From Mallotus nudiflorus (taxonomy: Eukaryota; Streptophyta; Magnoliopsida; Malpighiales; Euphorbiaceae): a stretch of DNA of 64,000 nt. Shown piece by piece: positions 44,560-55,600 of this stretch. The notes below the pieces were generated by a model. The model saw only the letters and a list, made by a program, of their open reading frames with translations, was not told the DNA's origin and searched no databases. Position 1 is the stretch's first letter. Every line of letters begins with the position of its first letter. Both the position numbers and the translations under genes were made by a program. The DNA is taken from positions 9,774,501-9,838,500 of the forward strand of contig CANTUR010000049.1 in assembly GCA_947683625.1 (NCBI GenBank), in the 5' to 3' direction.

Positions 44560-45131
44560 CTTTAGCCAGTCTATGTTGAAAAGTTCAGAGAATTCATTAC
44601 CTTCAGAAACCATCAGCTTGACTGCTCCTTTTGATAAGACATGTTTGACTAGGTATAGGCATTCCCAGTTTGGTCTGAATTTCCTTCTAGGGTTCCAAAT
44701 GTTCTGTCATGTTTGCTTTAGCACCCAGTCTCCTACTTTTACACTCTTATGTTTTACTTTTATGTTGAAGGACTTAGCTAGTCGAGCCTGATACAACTAT
44801 GTGTGGAATAGAGCCTTGAGCCTTTGGTTGTCTAAGAGGGTAAGATTTTCATGCCTCTATTAAGCCCACTATACTTATAGTAATTCAAATTTGATTGCTA
44901 CCTAAAGAGACTTAATTTTTTTTCAATTAGAAGAACTGATTCTGACCCATACATTAATGAGAAAGGAGTTGCTCCTGTTTAAGTTCTAACTGTTGTTCGG
45001 TACCCCCATAAGGCATGTGGCAATTTGTCTGCCCAATCTCGATAAGCCTGAGTAATCTTTGACAAGATCTTTTTATGTTCTTGATTGTTACTTTAACAGC
45101 CCCATTCGCCTATGGTCGGTAAGGAGAGGAT
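44560..45131 (-). pseudogene. Tat-like integrase C-terminal part, E1 (core deleted)
   Basis: Reads KSSPYRP*ANGAVKVTIKN, TTVR-type region, GATPFSL-related sequence and a C-terminal tail with KHVLSKG-like wording. The frame joins abruptly at about 45132 to sequence that in E2 lies near 60893, so about 530 bp including the zinc-binding and first catalytic segments are missing. The residue at the catalytic Glu is Lys (GAVK). Confidence 0.75.
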
Positions 45132-45479
45132 TTGAGATGTGTAACACACCCTAATGTGATGTGAATTTTGATGCTAATTATCAAATGACCACTTTGTCTC
45201 TTTTATCTACTTGATCAAGATAGACTCATTCCTTTAGACATCTTTAAATGTCATAGAACCAAGACTTTTTGGCTACTTCTATCTTCACTATTTTAAAGGC
45301 TTTATGACAAGGTTGTCCTTATCTAAGTAGAATGAGGGGCTTTATGGGCATTTTGGTTGGTCCTCCCCATATTGATGCTAAGGAAGCAAGTGCATCTGCC
45401 ATCTGATTGTGGTTCCTAGGAAGATGAATGAATCTACATTTTTATAGGGACATCATGAGTAAGGTCTAGATAAGGCTTT
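45132..45479 (-). pseudogene. decayed pol sequence between integrase and second RNase H, E1
   Basis: Homologous to 60893-61260 of E2. No motif readable with confidence on the minus strand beyond HLKPYLDL. Confidence 0.5.
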
Positions 45480-45748
45480 AAATGTTACTCTTTCAGTTCC
45501 CACTCTTCCATGTCATGATTGATTATTAGCATGGAATCACCAAAGATTTTGACTTCTATGACATCCAGGGTTATCAGTGCTTCTATTATGAGTATACATG
45601 TCTCATATTCTGCTTCATTATTTATGACTCTAAACTCAAGCTTTTTAGCAATTGGTACTACTCGCCTTCTGAAGAATATAGTATAACATTGACTCCTGTG
45701 CTAAATTGATTGATTGACTGCTCCATCAAAATACATGCGCCATCCTTG
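45480..45748 (-). pseudogene. second RNase H domain (Tat-specific), E1
   Basis: Minus strand WRMYFDGAVNQS (45716-45748), VVPIAKKLEFRVINNEAEYE (45600-45660) and ALITLDVIEVKIFGDSMLII (45520-45590): catalytic Asp, Glu and Asp of an RNase HI fold, separate from the RNase H that follows RT. An additional archaeal-type RNase H is an established feature of the Tat lineage. A frameshift lies between the first two motifs. Confidence 0.78.
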
Positions 45749-45829
45749 GATTTCAATGGCTAAGCTGAGGTCATCTAGGAAGTCCAGTTAGATTTCTTCT
45801 AAGTTTGGAATGAGGTTGAGAGCTAAAAA

Positions 45830-47050
45830 TTATGTTATTGCTCTCCCTTTTACTACCTTCTTAATCAGATATTGCACATCAAATTCTGTTAGCAATATGA
45901 GCCACTTGGCAAGTTTTCCCACTAGAGAGGGAGCTTCATAGAGGTACTTCATTGGGTCCATTTTAGACACAGCCTGTATTCTATAAGATTGAAAGTAGTG
46001 TTTGAGTTTCTTCATTGCCCATTCCATTGCTAGACATATCTATTCAACTTGGTTGTACTTCTCCTCATATGGCAGCATCTTCTTGCTCAAGTAGTAGACT
46101 ATGTGTTCTATTTTTGTTTATCCCTCTTGGGTTAATATTGCACCGATTGCATTCCCTTCGATGACAAGATACAGGGTTAGTAGTATCCTTAGTTTAGGTG
46201 GTCTTAGAACTGGTGGGTTGGCTAGGTAGCTTCTAATCTTGTCAAATGCTAGCTAACACTATTCATTCCATTCAAGTAGCTAATCTTTTTTTAGTAGCTT
46301 GAAGATCAATTCACACACTATTGTCAACTTAAGAATGAATCCACTTATGAACTGTAGTTTCCATAGAAACCCTCTAATTTCTTTATCTATTTTTGGCACT
46401 GGCATCTCTTTAATGGCTTTTTCTTTGTCTGGATCCATTTCAATCCCGTTCTGACTGACAACATACCCTAGCGTCTTTCCTAAACTAACCCTGAATATGG
46501 ATGTCTTTGAATTTAGCCTGAGACTATACTTTTCTACCCTTTTGAGGAACTTTTCGAGATTAAAAGGGTGTTCTTCCCTGGTTTTTTATTTAACTATCAT
46601 GTGATTGACATATACCTCCACTTTTTTATGTATCATGTTATGGAACATTGCAGTTGCCATTCTTTGGTTGGATGGCCTTGCATTCTTTAGTCCAAAAGGC
46701 ATTACTCTGTAGCAGTAAGTACCCTATTCTATTATGAAAGCTATCTTTGCTTTGTCAATAATGGCCATTAGGATCTGATTGTACCCATATAATCCATCCA
46801 TGAAGGAGTACATTGCACATATGGTAGCACTATCCACCAATATGTCTATGTGAGGTAGTGGGAAATCATCCTTCGGGTAGGCCTTATTTAGATCTCTATA
46901 GTCGATGTAGATTCTAACCCTTCTATCTTTCTTCAGTACTAGCACCAGAGTTGCTAACCATTTTGGATAGTCTACTACTTCTAGAAATTTTTCCTCGATC
47001 TATTTCTCGATGTCCCCTTTCACTAGTTAGGCCCATTTTGGTATGAGTCT
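45830..47050 (-). pseudogene. Tat-like reverse transcriptase and RNase H, E1
   Basis: RT reads VLKKDRRVRIYIDYRDLNKA, FPLPHIDILVDS, YSFMDGLYGYNQI (46724-46945), RVMPFGLKNA, then the catalytic box as YVNH (46601-46612) in place of YVDD, and LGYVVSQNGIEMDPDKEKAI, IRGFLWKLQFISGFI. RNase H follows: AIGAILTQEG, MLPYEEKYNQVEQ-type region and LAMEWAMKKLKHYFQSY (45830-46240). Loss of both catalytic Asp residues plus stops make it inactive. Confidence 0.87.
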
Positions 47051-47700
47051 TCTCAACTTCTACTTTTCTAGTTTTCACCCTTCTTTAGTAAGAATAAAGT
47101 GTTGAGCAATGTCTCTGTCAATACTAAGCATATCGTCATACATCTAGGCAAACACTTTTGAATAGTTTATTAATATTTTTTTCAATTTCTCTCCTCTTTT
47201 CAGGGGTAATATCTTTCAAAATATGCAGAATGCATGGTTCAAATTTTATGGCAATGTTCAATGATGCAGTGCATATAAAATGAATGTCAAATATGATTAT
47301 GTTTTTATCAATGCAATTAACACTACCATCAGGAAAGACATCAAACAAGTAAGCAAAATATGATTTCATTGTATTAACTTTAGAGTTCATTACATCATCA
47401 TTTTCAAACAAAGAAAAAGTACAAAGATCATCATCAATAATGTCTTTGAACAGGATGTCATCAATGCTTGATTCAAGGATGGCAATAGCTTGGGCATGAT
47501 TGATAGCTTCACTCTTAAATTCAGCTCATAGATGTTAGTCTCAGTGATCATGTCTGGTAAGTGCTTCTCCTTGAGGGTGTCATTGAAGATTTCAAACCCC
47601 AATTTCTTGATTCCATTACATACCCATTCATCAGCTTGTCCTTGATAGACTTGGGTTGAGCTTTCAGCCATATAAGAGGTTGATTTCTTGGCCCTAGTAC
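47051..47700 (-). pseudogene. protease-RT linker, E1
   Basis: Minus-strand frames read VYQGQADEWVCNGIKKLGFE, NDTLKEKHLPDMITETNIYE, then (other frame) FENDDVMNSKVNTMKSYFAY, LFDVFPDGSVNCIDKN, CILHILKDITPEKRREIEK. The same sequence is in A and E2, so it is an authentic part of the polyprotein. I do not recognise a domain. Confidence 0.75.
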
Positions 47701-48045
47701 CCTTTTTAAGATCGTACCCTATACCATTTATGTTTATATATCCTTGGAAGTCAAGGAATTCTGTGACTCCAATGTTTCTTCCTCCTAGACCTGTTCAAGG
47801 TAGATATTGCATTTTCTTCATCATGGTAGTAACTTTAACATTGACATGATTATCATTGATCTTGGAAACCTGGAATCCTAGTGGGACCACATTTAGATAG
47901 GTAATAATATTATTTATTTTAGCAGGGATGGTAACAACCTTTCCATTTAGAGGGAACTTGATCTTATGATGCACAGTGGAAGGTATACCCCCTAGCGGGT
48001 GGAGCCAAGGTCTTCCTAGCAGTAAGGAAAAAGTCAATGGGATAT
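47701..48045 (-). pseudogene. C-terminal half of Tat-like protease, E1
   Basis: YNIPLTFSLLLGRPWLHPLG, then IPSTVHHKIKFPLNGKVVTI: the conserved LLGRPW strand-helix of gypsy retropepsins. It is cut at 48045 by the composite TGTAGACACC element; the catalytic half is at about 51735-51790. Confidence 0.82.
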
Positions 48046-48503
48046 TGTAGACACCCAATTTTGAGATGATGAGTTATGGATATGACAAAAGACTCCAATG
48101 ATGAAAATATCATGAATAAGTCTTCTATATCTAAAACTTTAAAACTTCAAGGGTCTAATTGAATTTTTTTAAATGAAAGGATTTAATGTTTTTGTGGACT
48201 AAATTGCAATGCTTTTTAAGGATCTAATTGCAAAAATTAAATTCTTTCATGGACCTTTCTATAATTAAAAGTTAAAAAAAAAAGTTATCGGAATTACCCT
48301 AATTCTTATGGAATTATGCTAATTCTGATCGAAATTATGAGATTCCAATCAGAATTATACAATTCCAATCGGAATTACATAATTCCGGTCGAAATTAGAC
48401 TCCTTTTGCAAATTCTTGAATTTTCTAGATAAATTGAGTCCTAATTGGTCTGAGATTCTCCTAAAATTATTTTGATAATGTTTTTAAGGAAATAGAAGTC
48501 TGT
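48046..48503 (+). repeat. truncated 5' LTR of composite element
   Basis: Matches 49419-49855 base by base with modest divergence (start tgtagacacccaattttg; end ttttgataatgtttttaa then gaaatagaagtct), then stops. The TATA box, leader-coding part and about 1.7 kb of LTR are missing. Includes the palindromic array at 48287-48392. Confidence 0.85.
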
Positions 48504-48508
48504 TAGGA

Positions 48509-48722
48509 TTGTAGTCAATTTGTGAGCAGTTATGGACTGTAGCATCAGCAGTACACAATGAAAGGGTTATAGGTAATCACAAGCAATTATGGATTGTAGT
48601 ATCATCAGTGAGCAATGAAAGGGTTGCAGCCAATCGTGAGCAATTATGGATTCCAGCATCATCAATGAGCAATGAAAGGGTTATAGCTAATCATGAGCAG
48701 TTATGGATTGCAGCATAATTAT
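48509..48722. repeat. 57-bp tandem repeat
   Basis: 3.8 units (48509, 48566, 48623, 48680) of form gttatagctaatcatgagca + gttatggattgcagcatcat + cagtgagcaatgaaagg, exact 57-bp period, few differences. Unique to this element in the window. Confidence 0.9.
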
Positions 48723-48735
48723 ATAAGACAATTCA

Positions 48736-49300
48736 AACTATACATCCAAGTATAGTTGGCATTGTACGACCGAGTACAATGTATTTTCAATCAAGATTAT
48801 ATGACTGAGTGCAATCAGCATTGTATGACTGAGTACAATGTATCCTCAATTAAGATTATACAACCGAGTATAATTGGCATCATAAGACCAAGTGTGATGT
48901 TTCTTTTCAAAGTAGACTATTCGACCAAGTGTATTCAACATTGTACGATCGAGTGCAATATATCTTCAATCAAGATTATACAATCGAGTATAGTCGACAT
49001 CATATGATCGAGTGTGATATTTCTTTTCAAAATAAACTATATGACCGAGTGTATTTGACATTGTACAACAGAGTGCAATGTATCTTTAATCAAGATTATA
49101 TGACCGAGTATAATTGGCATCATACAACTGAGTGTGATGGTCCTTTTCAATTTAGGCTATACATCCGAGTGTAGTCGACATTGTATGATCGAGTGCAATG
49201 AGTTCCTTTCACCTAAGATTATATGACCGAGTATAGTCAATATTATACTACCAAGTATGATATGCCATTTCAAATCAATGATGTACGTCTGAGCACAACA
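48736..49300. repeat. array of about 19 short hairpins, about 60-bp double unit
   Basis: Each unit is a 20-22 bp imperfect palindrome with stem of 7-8 bp and a loop usually gaccgag/gatcgag: cattgtacgaccgagtacaa (48760), gattatatgactgagtgcaa (48795), catcatatgatcgagtgtga (about 48998). They come in pairs 2-3 bp apart, pairs repeating every 58-60 bp, 9-10 pairs. Stem sequences alternate among attata, catca, cattgta, ctata while the loop is constant. No protein coding sense; open frames here reflect the 60-bp period. Confidence 0.88.
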
Positions 49301-49402
49301 AGTTCATAAGCAAAAGCTTCATCAAGCATAGGTAAGTATCCTAACTTTTAATTAAGAAATTGGATGCTAGTTTACTTTGCCACAATATGTCAAATAAACA
49401 AT
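49301..49402 (+). other. tail between hairpin array and PPT
   Basis: Unique 100-bp stretch without features, leading to the PPT. Confidence 0.5.
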
Positions 49403-49418
49403 GACAAAGGGGGGTAAC
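49403..49418 (+). promoter_or_regulatory. polypurine tract of composite element
   Basis: GACAAAGGGGGGTAAC on the plus strand directly before TGTAGACACC of the LTR, the standard position for a plus-strand primer. Confidence 0.8.
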
Positions 49419-49653
49419 TGTAGACACCCAATTTTGGAATGATGAGTTACGGATGCAACAAAAGACTCCAGTGATGAAAATGTCATGAATAGGTCTTTAA
49501 TATTTGAAACTTTAAAACTTTAAGGGTCTAATTACATTTTTTTAAAGAAAGGATTTAATGTTTTTATGGATTAAATTGTAATACTTTTTAGGGATCTAAT
49601 TGCAAAACTTAAATTCTTTCAAGGACCTTTCTATAATTAAAAGTAAAAAAAAG

Positions 49654-49749
49654 GTGATCGGAATTACCCTAATTCCGATTAGAATTAAGTAATTCCAATA
49701 GAAATTATGCTAATTCTGATCGGAATTACACAATTCCGATCGGAATTAG
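49654..49749. repeat. palindromic U3 array, LTR copy 2
   Basis: About five units of the gatcggaattaccctaattc type, about half as many as in the solo LTR at 11161-11357. Confidence 0.75.
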
Positions 49750-49893
49750 ACTCCTTCTGCAAATTCTTGAAATTTCTAGATAAATTGAGTCCTAATTAGT
49801 TTAACATTCACCTAAAATTATTTTGATAATGTTTTTAAAGAAATAGAAGTCTTTTTGGAATCATTTTATAACTAAGGTTTCAAGATGTATCCC

Positions 49894-49901
49894 TATATAA
49901 G
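49894..49901 (+). promoter_or_regulatory. TATA box of composite element LTR
   Basis: TATATAAG in atccctatataaggagg, just upstream of a purine-rich stretch, matching 11547 in the solo LTR. Confidence 0.55.
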
Positions 49902-51589
49902 GAGGATTTTTACTCTAAAAAAAGAGAGGAAAAAATAAAAAGGTAAAGGAAAAAATAGAAAAAAATGAAGAGAATGAGAGAAAAAAGAAGAAGGCAAAAT
50001 GAGAAGAAAAAAAAAAGAAAGAAGAAAAGAGAGAAAAAAATCTTATTCTCTGCAAAATTTCTTTTGCTTAATTGCTTGATTAAAAGATCTTTGAAGAATT
50101 TTAGAAGAATAATATTCAAAGTTCTATCAAGAACGATGATTCCACAAATCTGAGGAGCACTTTATTAAGAAACGTTAATAAGCATCACTTTCTCTTTATT
50201 CTCTTTTATTTGATTTATTTATTTATTTATTTTATTAATTTTTAATTTTGTTTTATTATTTTATTATTTATTCACTAATCATAATTTTTATTCTTTTTTA
50301 TGATGATTATGGAGGAAAACATATGATGATTAAATTTGAAGAATCAAATCCATAAGAGGTCCATAGGATGCCATGGATAACACCTTGTAGAGATATAATT
50401 TTCAGGATTTTTTATTACTATTTTATTTTATTACTTTATTTTATTTATTTATTTTTGGGGATGTATTAATTTTTTTTATTATTTTTTTAATAGATTATTG
50501 TAATAGCCCCAATAGTGGGAATAGTGGAATTATATGTGTGATTGCATGTTTATGTTAATTAATTGGTTAGTAAAATTAGGGTTTTAATTGGGTAATTAAT
50601 TAAAATCAATGGAGGAAGTAGATTAATATAGGTTGCATGCTAATGAAAATTAGGGTTTGGAAGGAAATAATTTAATTAGTTGTTTGATATTTAATTTAAT
50701 TGTTTTAATATATTTTATTTATTTTTGGGCTTGTTTATTTATTTTTATGTGTTTTGTGCTTTTTTATTTATTCTTATGTGTTTTGGGCCTTAAGCTCATA
50801 TTAGATTTTAATTCATTTATATAAATTTAGGTTTTTAGGTATAATTAATTAAAATGCATTTTAGGCCCATAATTAGATTTTAAGTTAAAGATAACTTAGG
50901 CCTATCTAGTAAATTAGACATAGGCCCACTCAATTTAATTTAATTAATTTAGACTTAGCCCACTTAATTTAAGCCTTTTTGATAATTTATAGATTTAAAA
51001 TCACCTTAGCATTAAAACATGTAGAATTAGGTTCACTAATTTAAATACCTTCATAATTTATAGATTTAGGCTCATTTTTAGAATTAAAATAAATAGACTT
51101 AGGTTCATTTAATTAAAATTAAAAGGAATTAGTCTTTAGCTCACTTGTAAATTAAAACATGTAGATTTAGCTCATTTAATTAAAACATGTATATCGTACT
51201 AACTTAGGGATTATATGTTCTATTGAATGCATTATTTACTTGTACTTTCATGACTAGTTTGCCTTGGAGTTCATTACTAGAATAAGGGTTTATATGAAAT
51301 TGCTTGTAAATAGAGGATAATTTAGTAATTCATAAAGTAATTGTAAAAGAACACAAGACTAAAAGAAGTTAGTATTTTGTACCCAGAATATCCTGGTTAT
51401 GGTGCTAGTTTTCTTTTAGGGAATCAAGTACCACCTTTTCAATTTGTCTCAATTATTAACCTGGGTGGCAACTCTTTATCTCCACACCATGTATTTGTGA
51501 TAGTAGTTAGTGTGTTCTCTAGAGCCCTGAGCTCAAACATTTTCGCGGTTGCTAAAATCTTAGACGCGTATTAAACCTCATCGTCTACA

Positions 51590-53367
51590 TATGTCTAGGA
51601 TGCTAAATTTTATTTCTGATTTAATATCTCCCACTATAACTACTACTTTGAAAGTGTTGATGACTGGCTTCTTTGAATCATCATAGGCTCGTATGACAAT
51701 ATTAGATTCTTCTAGGTTTTCAACATTCATCCCAAACTTATATAGCAATCTCACGGGTAAACATTGATGGCAGACCTATCATTTACCATAACACATGGGG
51801 TCTTTTTAGTCTTAACAATTGCTTGTATAAAGAGAGAATGATTATGGACCCTTTATATGAAAAGGTGATTGCATTGGAAGGAACTTTCCTTAGAGAGGCT
51901 ATCATCTCGTAAGCAGAGGCATCAATGGAAATCCTTACTTCATCTAGCACTCTGACTAGGGCATCTTTATGCATCTTGGAGGCCAGGAGTAGGTCTTAGA
52001 TAATGACTTATGCTAGATTTTTCTTGAACTGGTTAAGGATAGTGTCTTCTTCTTTAATCGGAGCTTGATCTTTTGCTACTTCTTTCTCTTTAGAGGGTTC
52101 CTTCTCTTTCTCAGGAGGTTGATATACCACTGTGAGTTACATTGTTAACTACTAGTAAGGGCTTCTCAATAGCTTGCTCATTTGCTTTTATACTACTGTT
52201 CAAGTCCCAAATAATGATTTTGAGATCATTAGAGTCATACATATGTCTATCCCCATGATTTATAGGTTTGAAGCTGAATAGTACTATCCATCCCATCTTC
52301 GTTGTCAAATTCTTCTCCTCATCCTAAGGGTGTTATGTCTTCTAAAAGTGTGTGAGCAGTAGGAGTTGCTTGTAGTTAAACTTCTCAGATGGTTGGCCCA
52401 GTAAATCCTATACTTCATGTTTACTACTAAAATTTTTGTCTGTGTTTGCTTCTTATTGGTAAGGGCAATCAATCACTTTACTGTTCATGGGAAAAGACAT
52501 ATTACTAGCTCTTTTTTCTATCATCAAGTAGGGAAGGAACTTTCGAGGCATTAGAATGTATTCAAAGGTAGAAGGGCATTACTCATCTTCACTAGAATCA
52601 TGAGGCTCAAGAATGGGTTTTAAGGGTTTGTCTTCTGGGGGCTTATCTTAGGTTTTTTGTATGTCATGGATAGATTTTCAACAAAGTCTTCTAGTAGATT
52701 AAAGGAGATCATATTGATGGTTCATGGAGGCATGTTTTCATAGTTTAAGAGAGGATTAGTCTTAATAGTGGGTCACTCTTCTGGGTCATCAATTTTTCCA
52801 GAGTTAATAAAGTCTTGGATTGCATTTTTTAGGGTTTTGCATGTATCAGTGGTGTGGCCAAGCATATAGTGAAAGTGGCATAACAATTTTTTGGTTAATT
52901 TGAGGTGGTGGTGGGTTTAGAAGAGGCCTAGGCTTTTGTGGTTGTAGGAGGTTCTTTTGTTAAAGCATTTAGAATACTTTGGATAGTGGGAGGTTAAAGT
53001 TTGAGAATTTTCTTAGTGGTATAATGGTATTGATAGATGGTGAGTTTTGGGTGTTGGGTTGGATCATGTTTATTTATGTTGTTTGGGTGAAGGTGTTTTA
53101 GGTGTTTGGTTGGGTATTACAACAAAAAAAATTTCTAGCTTACTGAGGTTCCTCATCCTCATTTCTAATCCTAGCCTGATAGAAAGCTCTAAAGTCAGGA
53201 TAATGAGCAAAGATCATCTACTTTCTGAAGTGTGGTAGTGACCCTTTAATTATTAGCTCTATTTGTTTATCCTCAGGAGGATGGTTTCTCATCTTCACTG
53301 CATTTCCCTGCCATCTAATGACATAATTAGAGAAAGCTTCACTAGGTTTCATCTTTGTAGTCTTAAG
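51590..53367 (-). pseudogene. Tat-like gag C-terminus and protease N-terminal half, E1
   Basis: From right: gag zinc-binding and linker region (about 52700-53000, decayed), IIIWDLNSSIKANEQAIEKP (52130-52220), HKDALVRVLDEVRISID (51900-51960), then the protease catalytic strand NDRSAINVYP (51735-51790; Asp kept, following residues unusual), MNVENLEESNIVIRAYDDSK and IKSEIKFSILD. It ends at the composite element. The gag part continues across the family-F LTR to 55600. Confidence 0.8.
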
Positions 53368-54911
53368 TGTTAGGGTTCATGATACAAACGCAGCGGAAAA
53401 ATTAAAATTTTATCATGTACCCAAGCCTGGATCCATGTAATTCGACTACTTGATTAAATCTAGGATTTCAAGAATCTCACCAAAACGTAGAAGAGGCAAT
53501 ATTTTCTGGAAGGATGAGAGGAGGTTCACACCGGTGACACCTTACCTCGAGCTTTTTGGCTTGGTTTTTCGGATCGAGACATCTCCAAAAGGATGTGTCC
53601 TCTATAGGTATCCACACGAACAGCCCTTCACAAAATGAATTGGAGTGTGTGTGCTAGCAACCTCCTTGATTGTCTCACAAATCAAGAATAAAAGAAAAAC
53701 TCTGTCTTTATTTTCTAAGGAGAAAGAAAATGAATTTTGAGGCAGAAAACAAGTGTATGAAACCCTAGAGAATATAACATATTTATAGACTCCAAATTAG
53801 GGTTTCACCTACCAATGACCTTTTGGTAATTTCTATTTATTATATTCTGATTTTGTTTAAAAACAAATCAGAAATAATATCTTATTTATTTATTTAAAAT
53901 AACATTTATCTTGAATAAATAAACAAATAAATAAATAAATAAAACACTTTAATTATTTATTTCCACAGAGTTTATTTTGGGCTTATTAAACCCATATTCA
54001 TTTTGGGCTTGTTCTAAGTGTGTGACCCTATAGGTTCACATAACATTGGTAGTGGGCCTAAATCTCTATTTAGGCCTACAAGTCATAAGTGGCCTCTAGC
54101 AAGACATTATGACTACCCAAGTCATGTGAAGTCAATAATCCGACATAACCTAATTACAATGAATTTTATTGTCCCTTTATCACATGATATCTTAATAGAA
54201 CATAAAGCATAGAATGTCATCCTTATATAGTTCAATATTATGACTTGATTCCAAGTAGACTAAAAATGATAACTCTTTATCAATTCATTTCAGCAAGGCC
54301 AAGCATTTTTCTTCAGTCTATCTCATCAAGGGGCCCATAGATATCTTTCTCATATTAATGAGGGATAAATTCCTTCTGAATCACTCATATTCCTCACATA
54401 ACTAATTTCATATCCAACAACATTCCAATTTAATCGGCTGATTAAAGACAATGTTAGAATGTGTCAAAACATAAAATAGCTATGTAGAAATCCATGATGA
54501 TTTCAAAGTCAAAGGACCGAAATAAAATTACTGTGATGAGAAATACTTATGACAATAATCTATGTAGTATTCTCATAGTGGGTCAATCCAGTACATGATC
54601 TCTCATCATATACCTATGAGTTGACTTAATATCTCATATTTATGATTAGCAAAACATAACCATCAGTCAACATCATACTAGCCTTAGTACTTTAATATTT
54701 ATATAATGAATAAATGGCTAGGGATAATTAGAATAGAACTCTTATTTTAATCTAAGGGTTTTACTATCAAGTCACATACTTAATGCCCTTAGTAAGAATT
54801 AACCATTCATATAATTATCATAAAATCAAATGATAATGAAATACCTCTTTATTAATAAAATAAGAAAGTCAATGGATAATCAAATGATTGATCTAGTGCA
54901 TACCACTAACA
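53368..54911 (-). mobile_element. solo LTR, family F, copy 2
   Basis: 1,544 bp, TGTTAGGG...CACTAACA on plus, flanked by TTAAG (53363-53367) and TTAAT (54912-54916). It splits the gag codons that read RRDIKTTK when joined. Near-identical to 33057-34586. Minus-strand TATA at about 53781-53788. The short indels between copies are in the A/T runs near 53925-53945. Confidence 0.82.
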
Positions 54912-55600
54912 TTAATGTCCCTTCGAGTGATGGCTAATTAAGTGTTGTCTTCATACTTCTTGAATGACTTCTAAGTTAGCAATAGCCAATCATTTTTATT
55001 CCATCTTCAAGGTCGAAGAACCATGCACTCGATCCTTCCTCTAATAATGTGAAGAAGAATTGAACAAACTGTGATTCTGTAATCTTTATGGAAGCCATGA
55101 AGGTAGCATATTGCCTTAAATGGACCCTCATATCTCCTTTTCCTTCAAACTTAATAATGTTTGATAGCTTAAAATCATCTAGAAGTAGCTCATCTTCGAA
55201 TAGTGCTAGGTCGGTGAAGCTTTTGGAGCCATGAGTTCCTTTGTCTTTGAAGGCGAATTTGAATTGAGCCATCATGTTGGCTAATAGTTTGACCTCCTTT
55301 ATCGATTTAAGCTTGGTCATATCAGTATTATTTATAGCTTTTAATGCATTCCTGGGATCCTGGTAGTAGTTATTGTCATCATCAGCTTGAATTGGAGTAC
55401 AAAGAATTCCCTTTGCCTTAGCCTTGGGTGAATATATATAGATGCTTCATTCAATGGTGTGCTATTCCCATCTTGAGAACTTTGGTTTTAATTTATGCTT
55501 GGAGGATTTCAGCTATGGTACCATCAACGAGTAACTTTTGGATCCCCTTTTTTAGCTTGTCTTTGATTTGTTGACAAAAGGTATCTTCTTGGTCACTCAT
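54912..55600 (-). pseudogene. Tat-like gag N-terminal part, E1
   Basis: ATG at 55600 (MSDQEDTFCQQIKDKLKKGI). It then reads MTKLKSIKEVKLLANMMAQF, FAFKDKGTHGSKSFTDLALF, NIIKFEGKGDMRVHLRQYAT and SSAWFFDLEDGIKMI (54976-55320), the gag core, with a frameshift before MTKL. The next residues are across the family-F LTR. Same start and order as copy A. Confidence 0.84.

Larger units (their letters stand above)
48046..51589 (+). mobile_element. composite TGTAGACACC-family element
   Basis: Plus-strand element: truncated 5' LTR (48046-48503), 57-bp repeats, hairpin array, short tail, PPT (49403-49418) and a full 3' LTR (49419-51589) ending CGTCTACA. No coding region, no PBS. Inserted between the two halves of E1's protease; removing it restores the order seen in uninterrupted E2 (63750-63880). 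No clean 5-bp duplication (flanks GATAT / TATGT share only TAT). It could be an internally deleted or a non-autonomous element. Confidence 0.8.
49419..51589 (+). repeat. 3' LTR of composite element
   Basis: 2,171 bp, homologous along its length to the solo LTR at 10955-13198 (shared ttgggtaa, gcccactcaatttaa, ttgccttggagtt, cagctcaaac-type end). Palindromic array 49654-49749, TATA at 49894, GA-rich leader 49915-50045. Confidence 0.87.

Noticed and set aside
48736..49174. Possible CRISPR-like array
   Set aside because: Units are contiguous degenerate tandem repeats with hairpins, no unique spacers or cas genes, and the context is a plant LTR element.
48756..49174. Open frames of 81-83 codons with repeated YDRVQCIFNQ-type motifs
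   Set aside because: They translate the 60-bp hairpin repeat; 60 is a multiple of three so open frames are expected.
49910..50153. Phe-rich and Lys/Arg-rich frames on opposite strands
   Set aside because: Low-complexity GA-rich LTR leader sequence; the same tract occurs in the solo LTR at 11555-11665.
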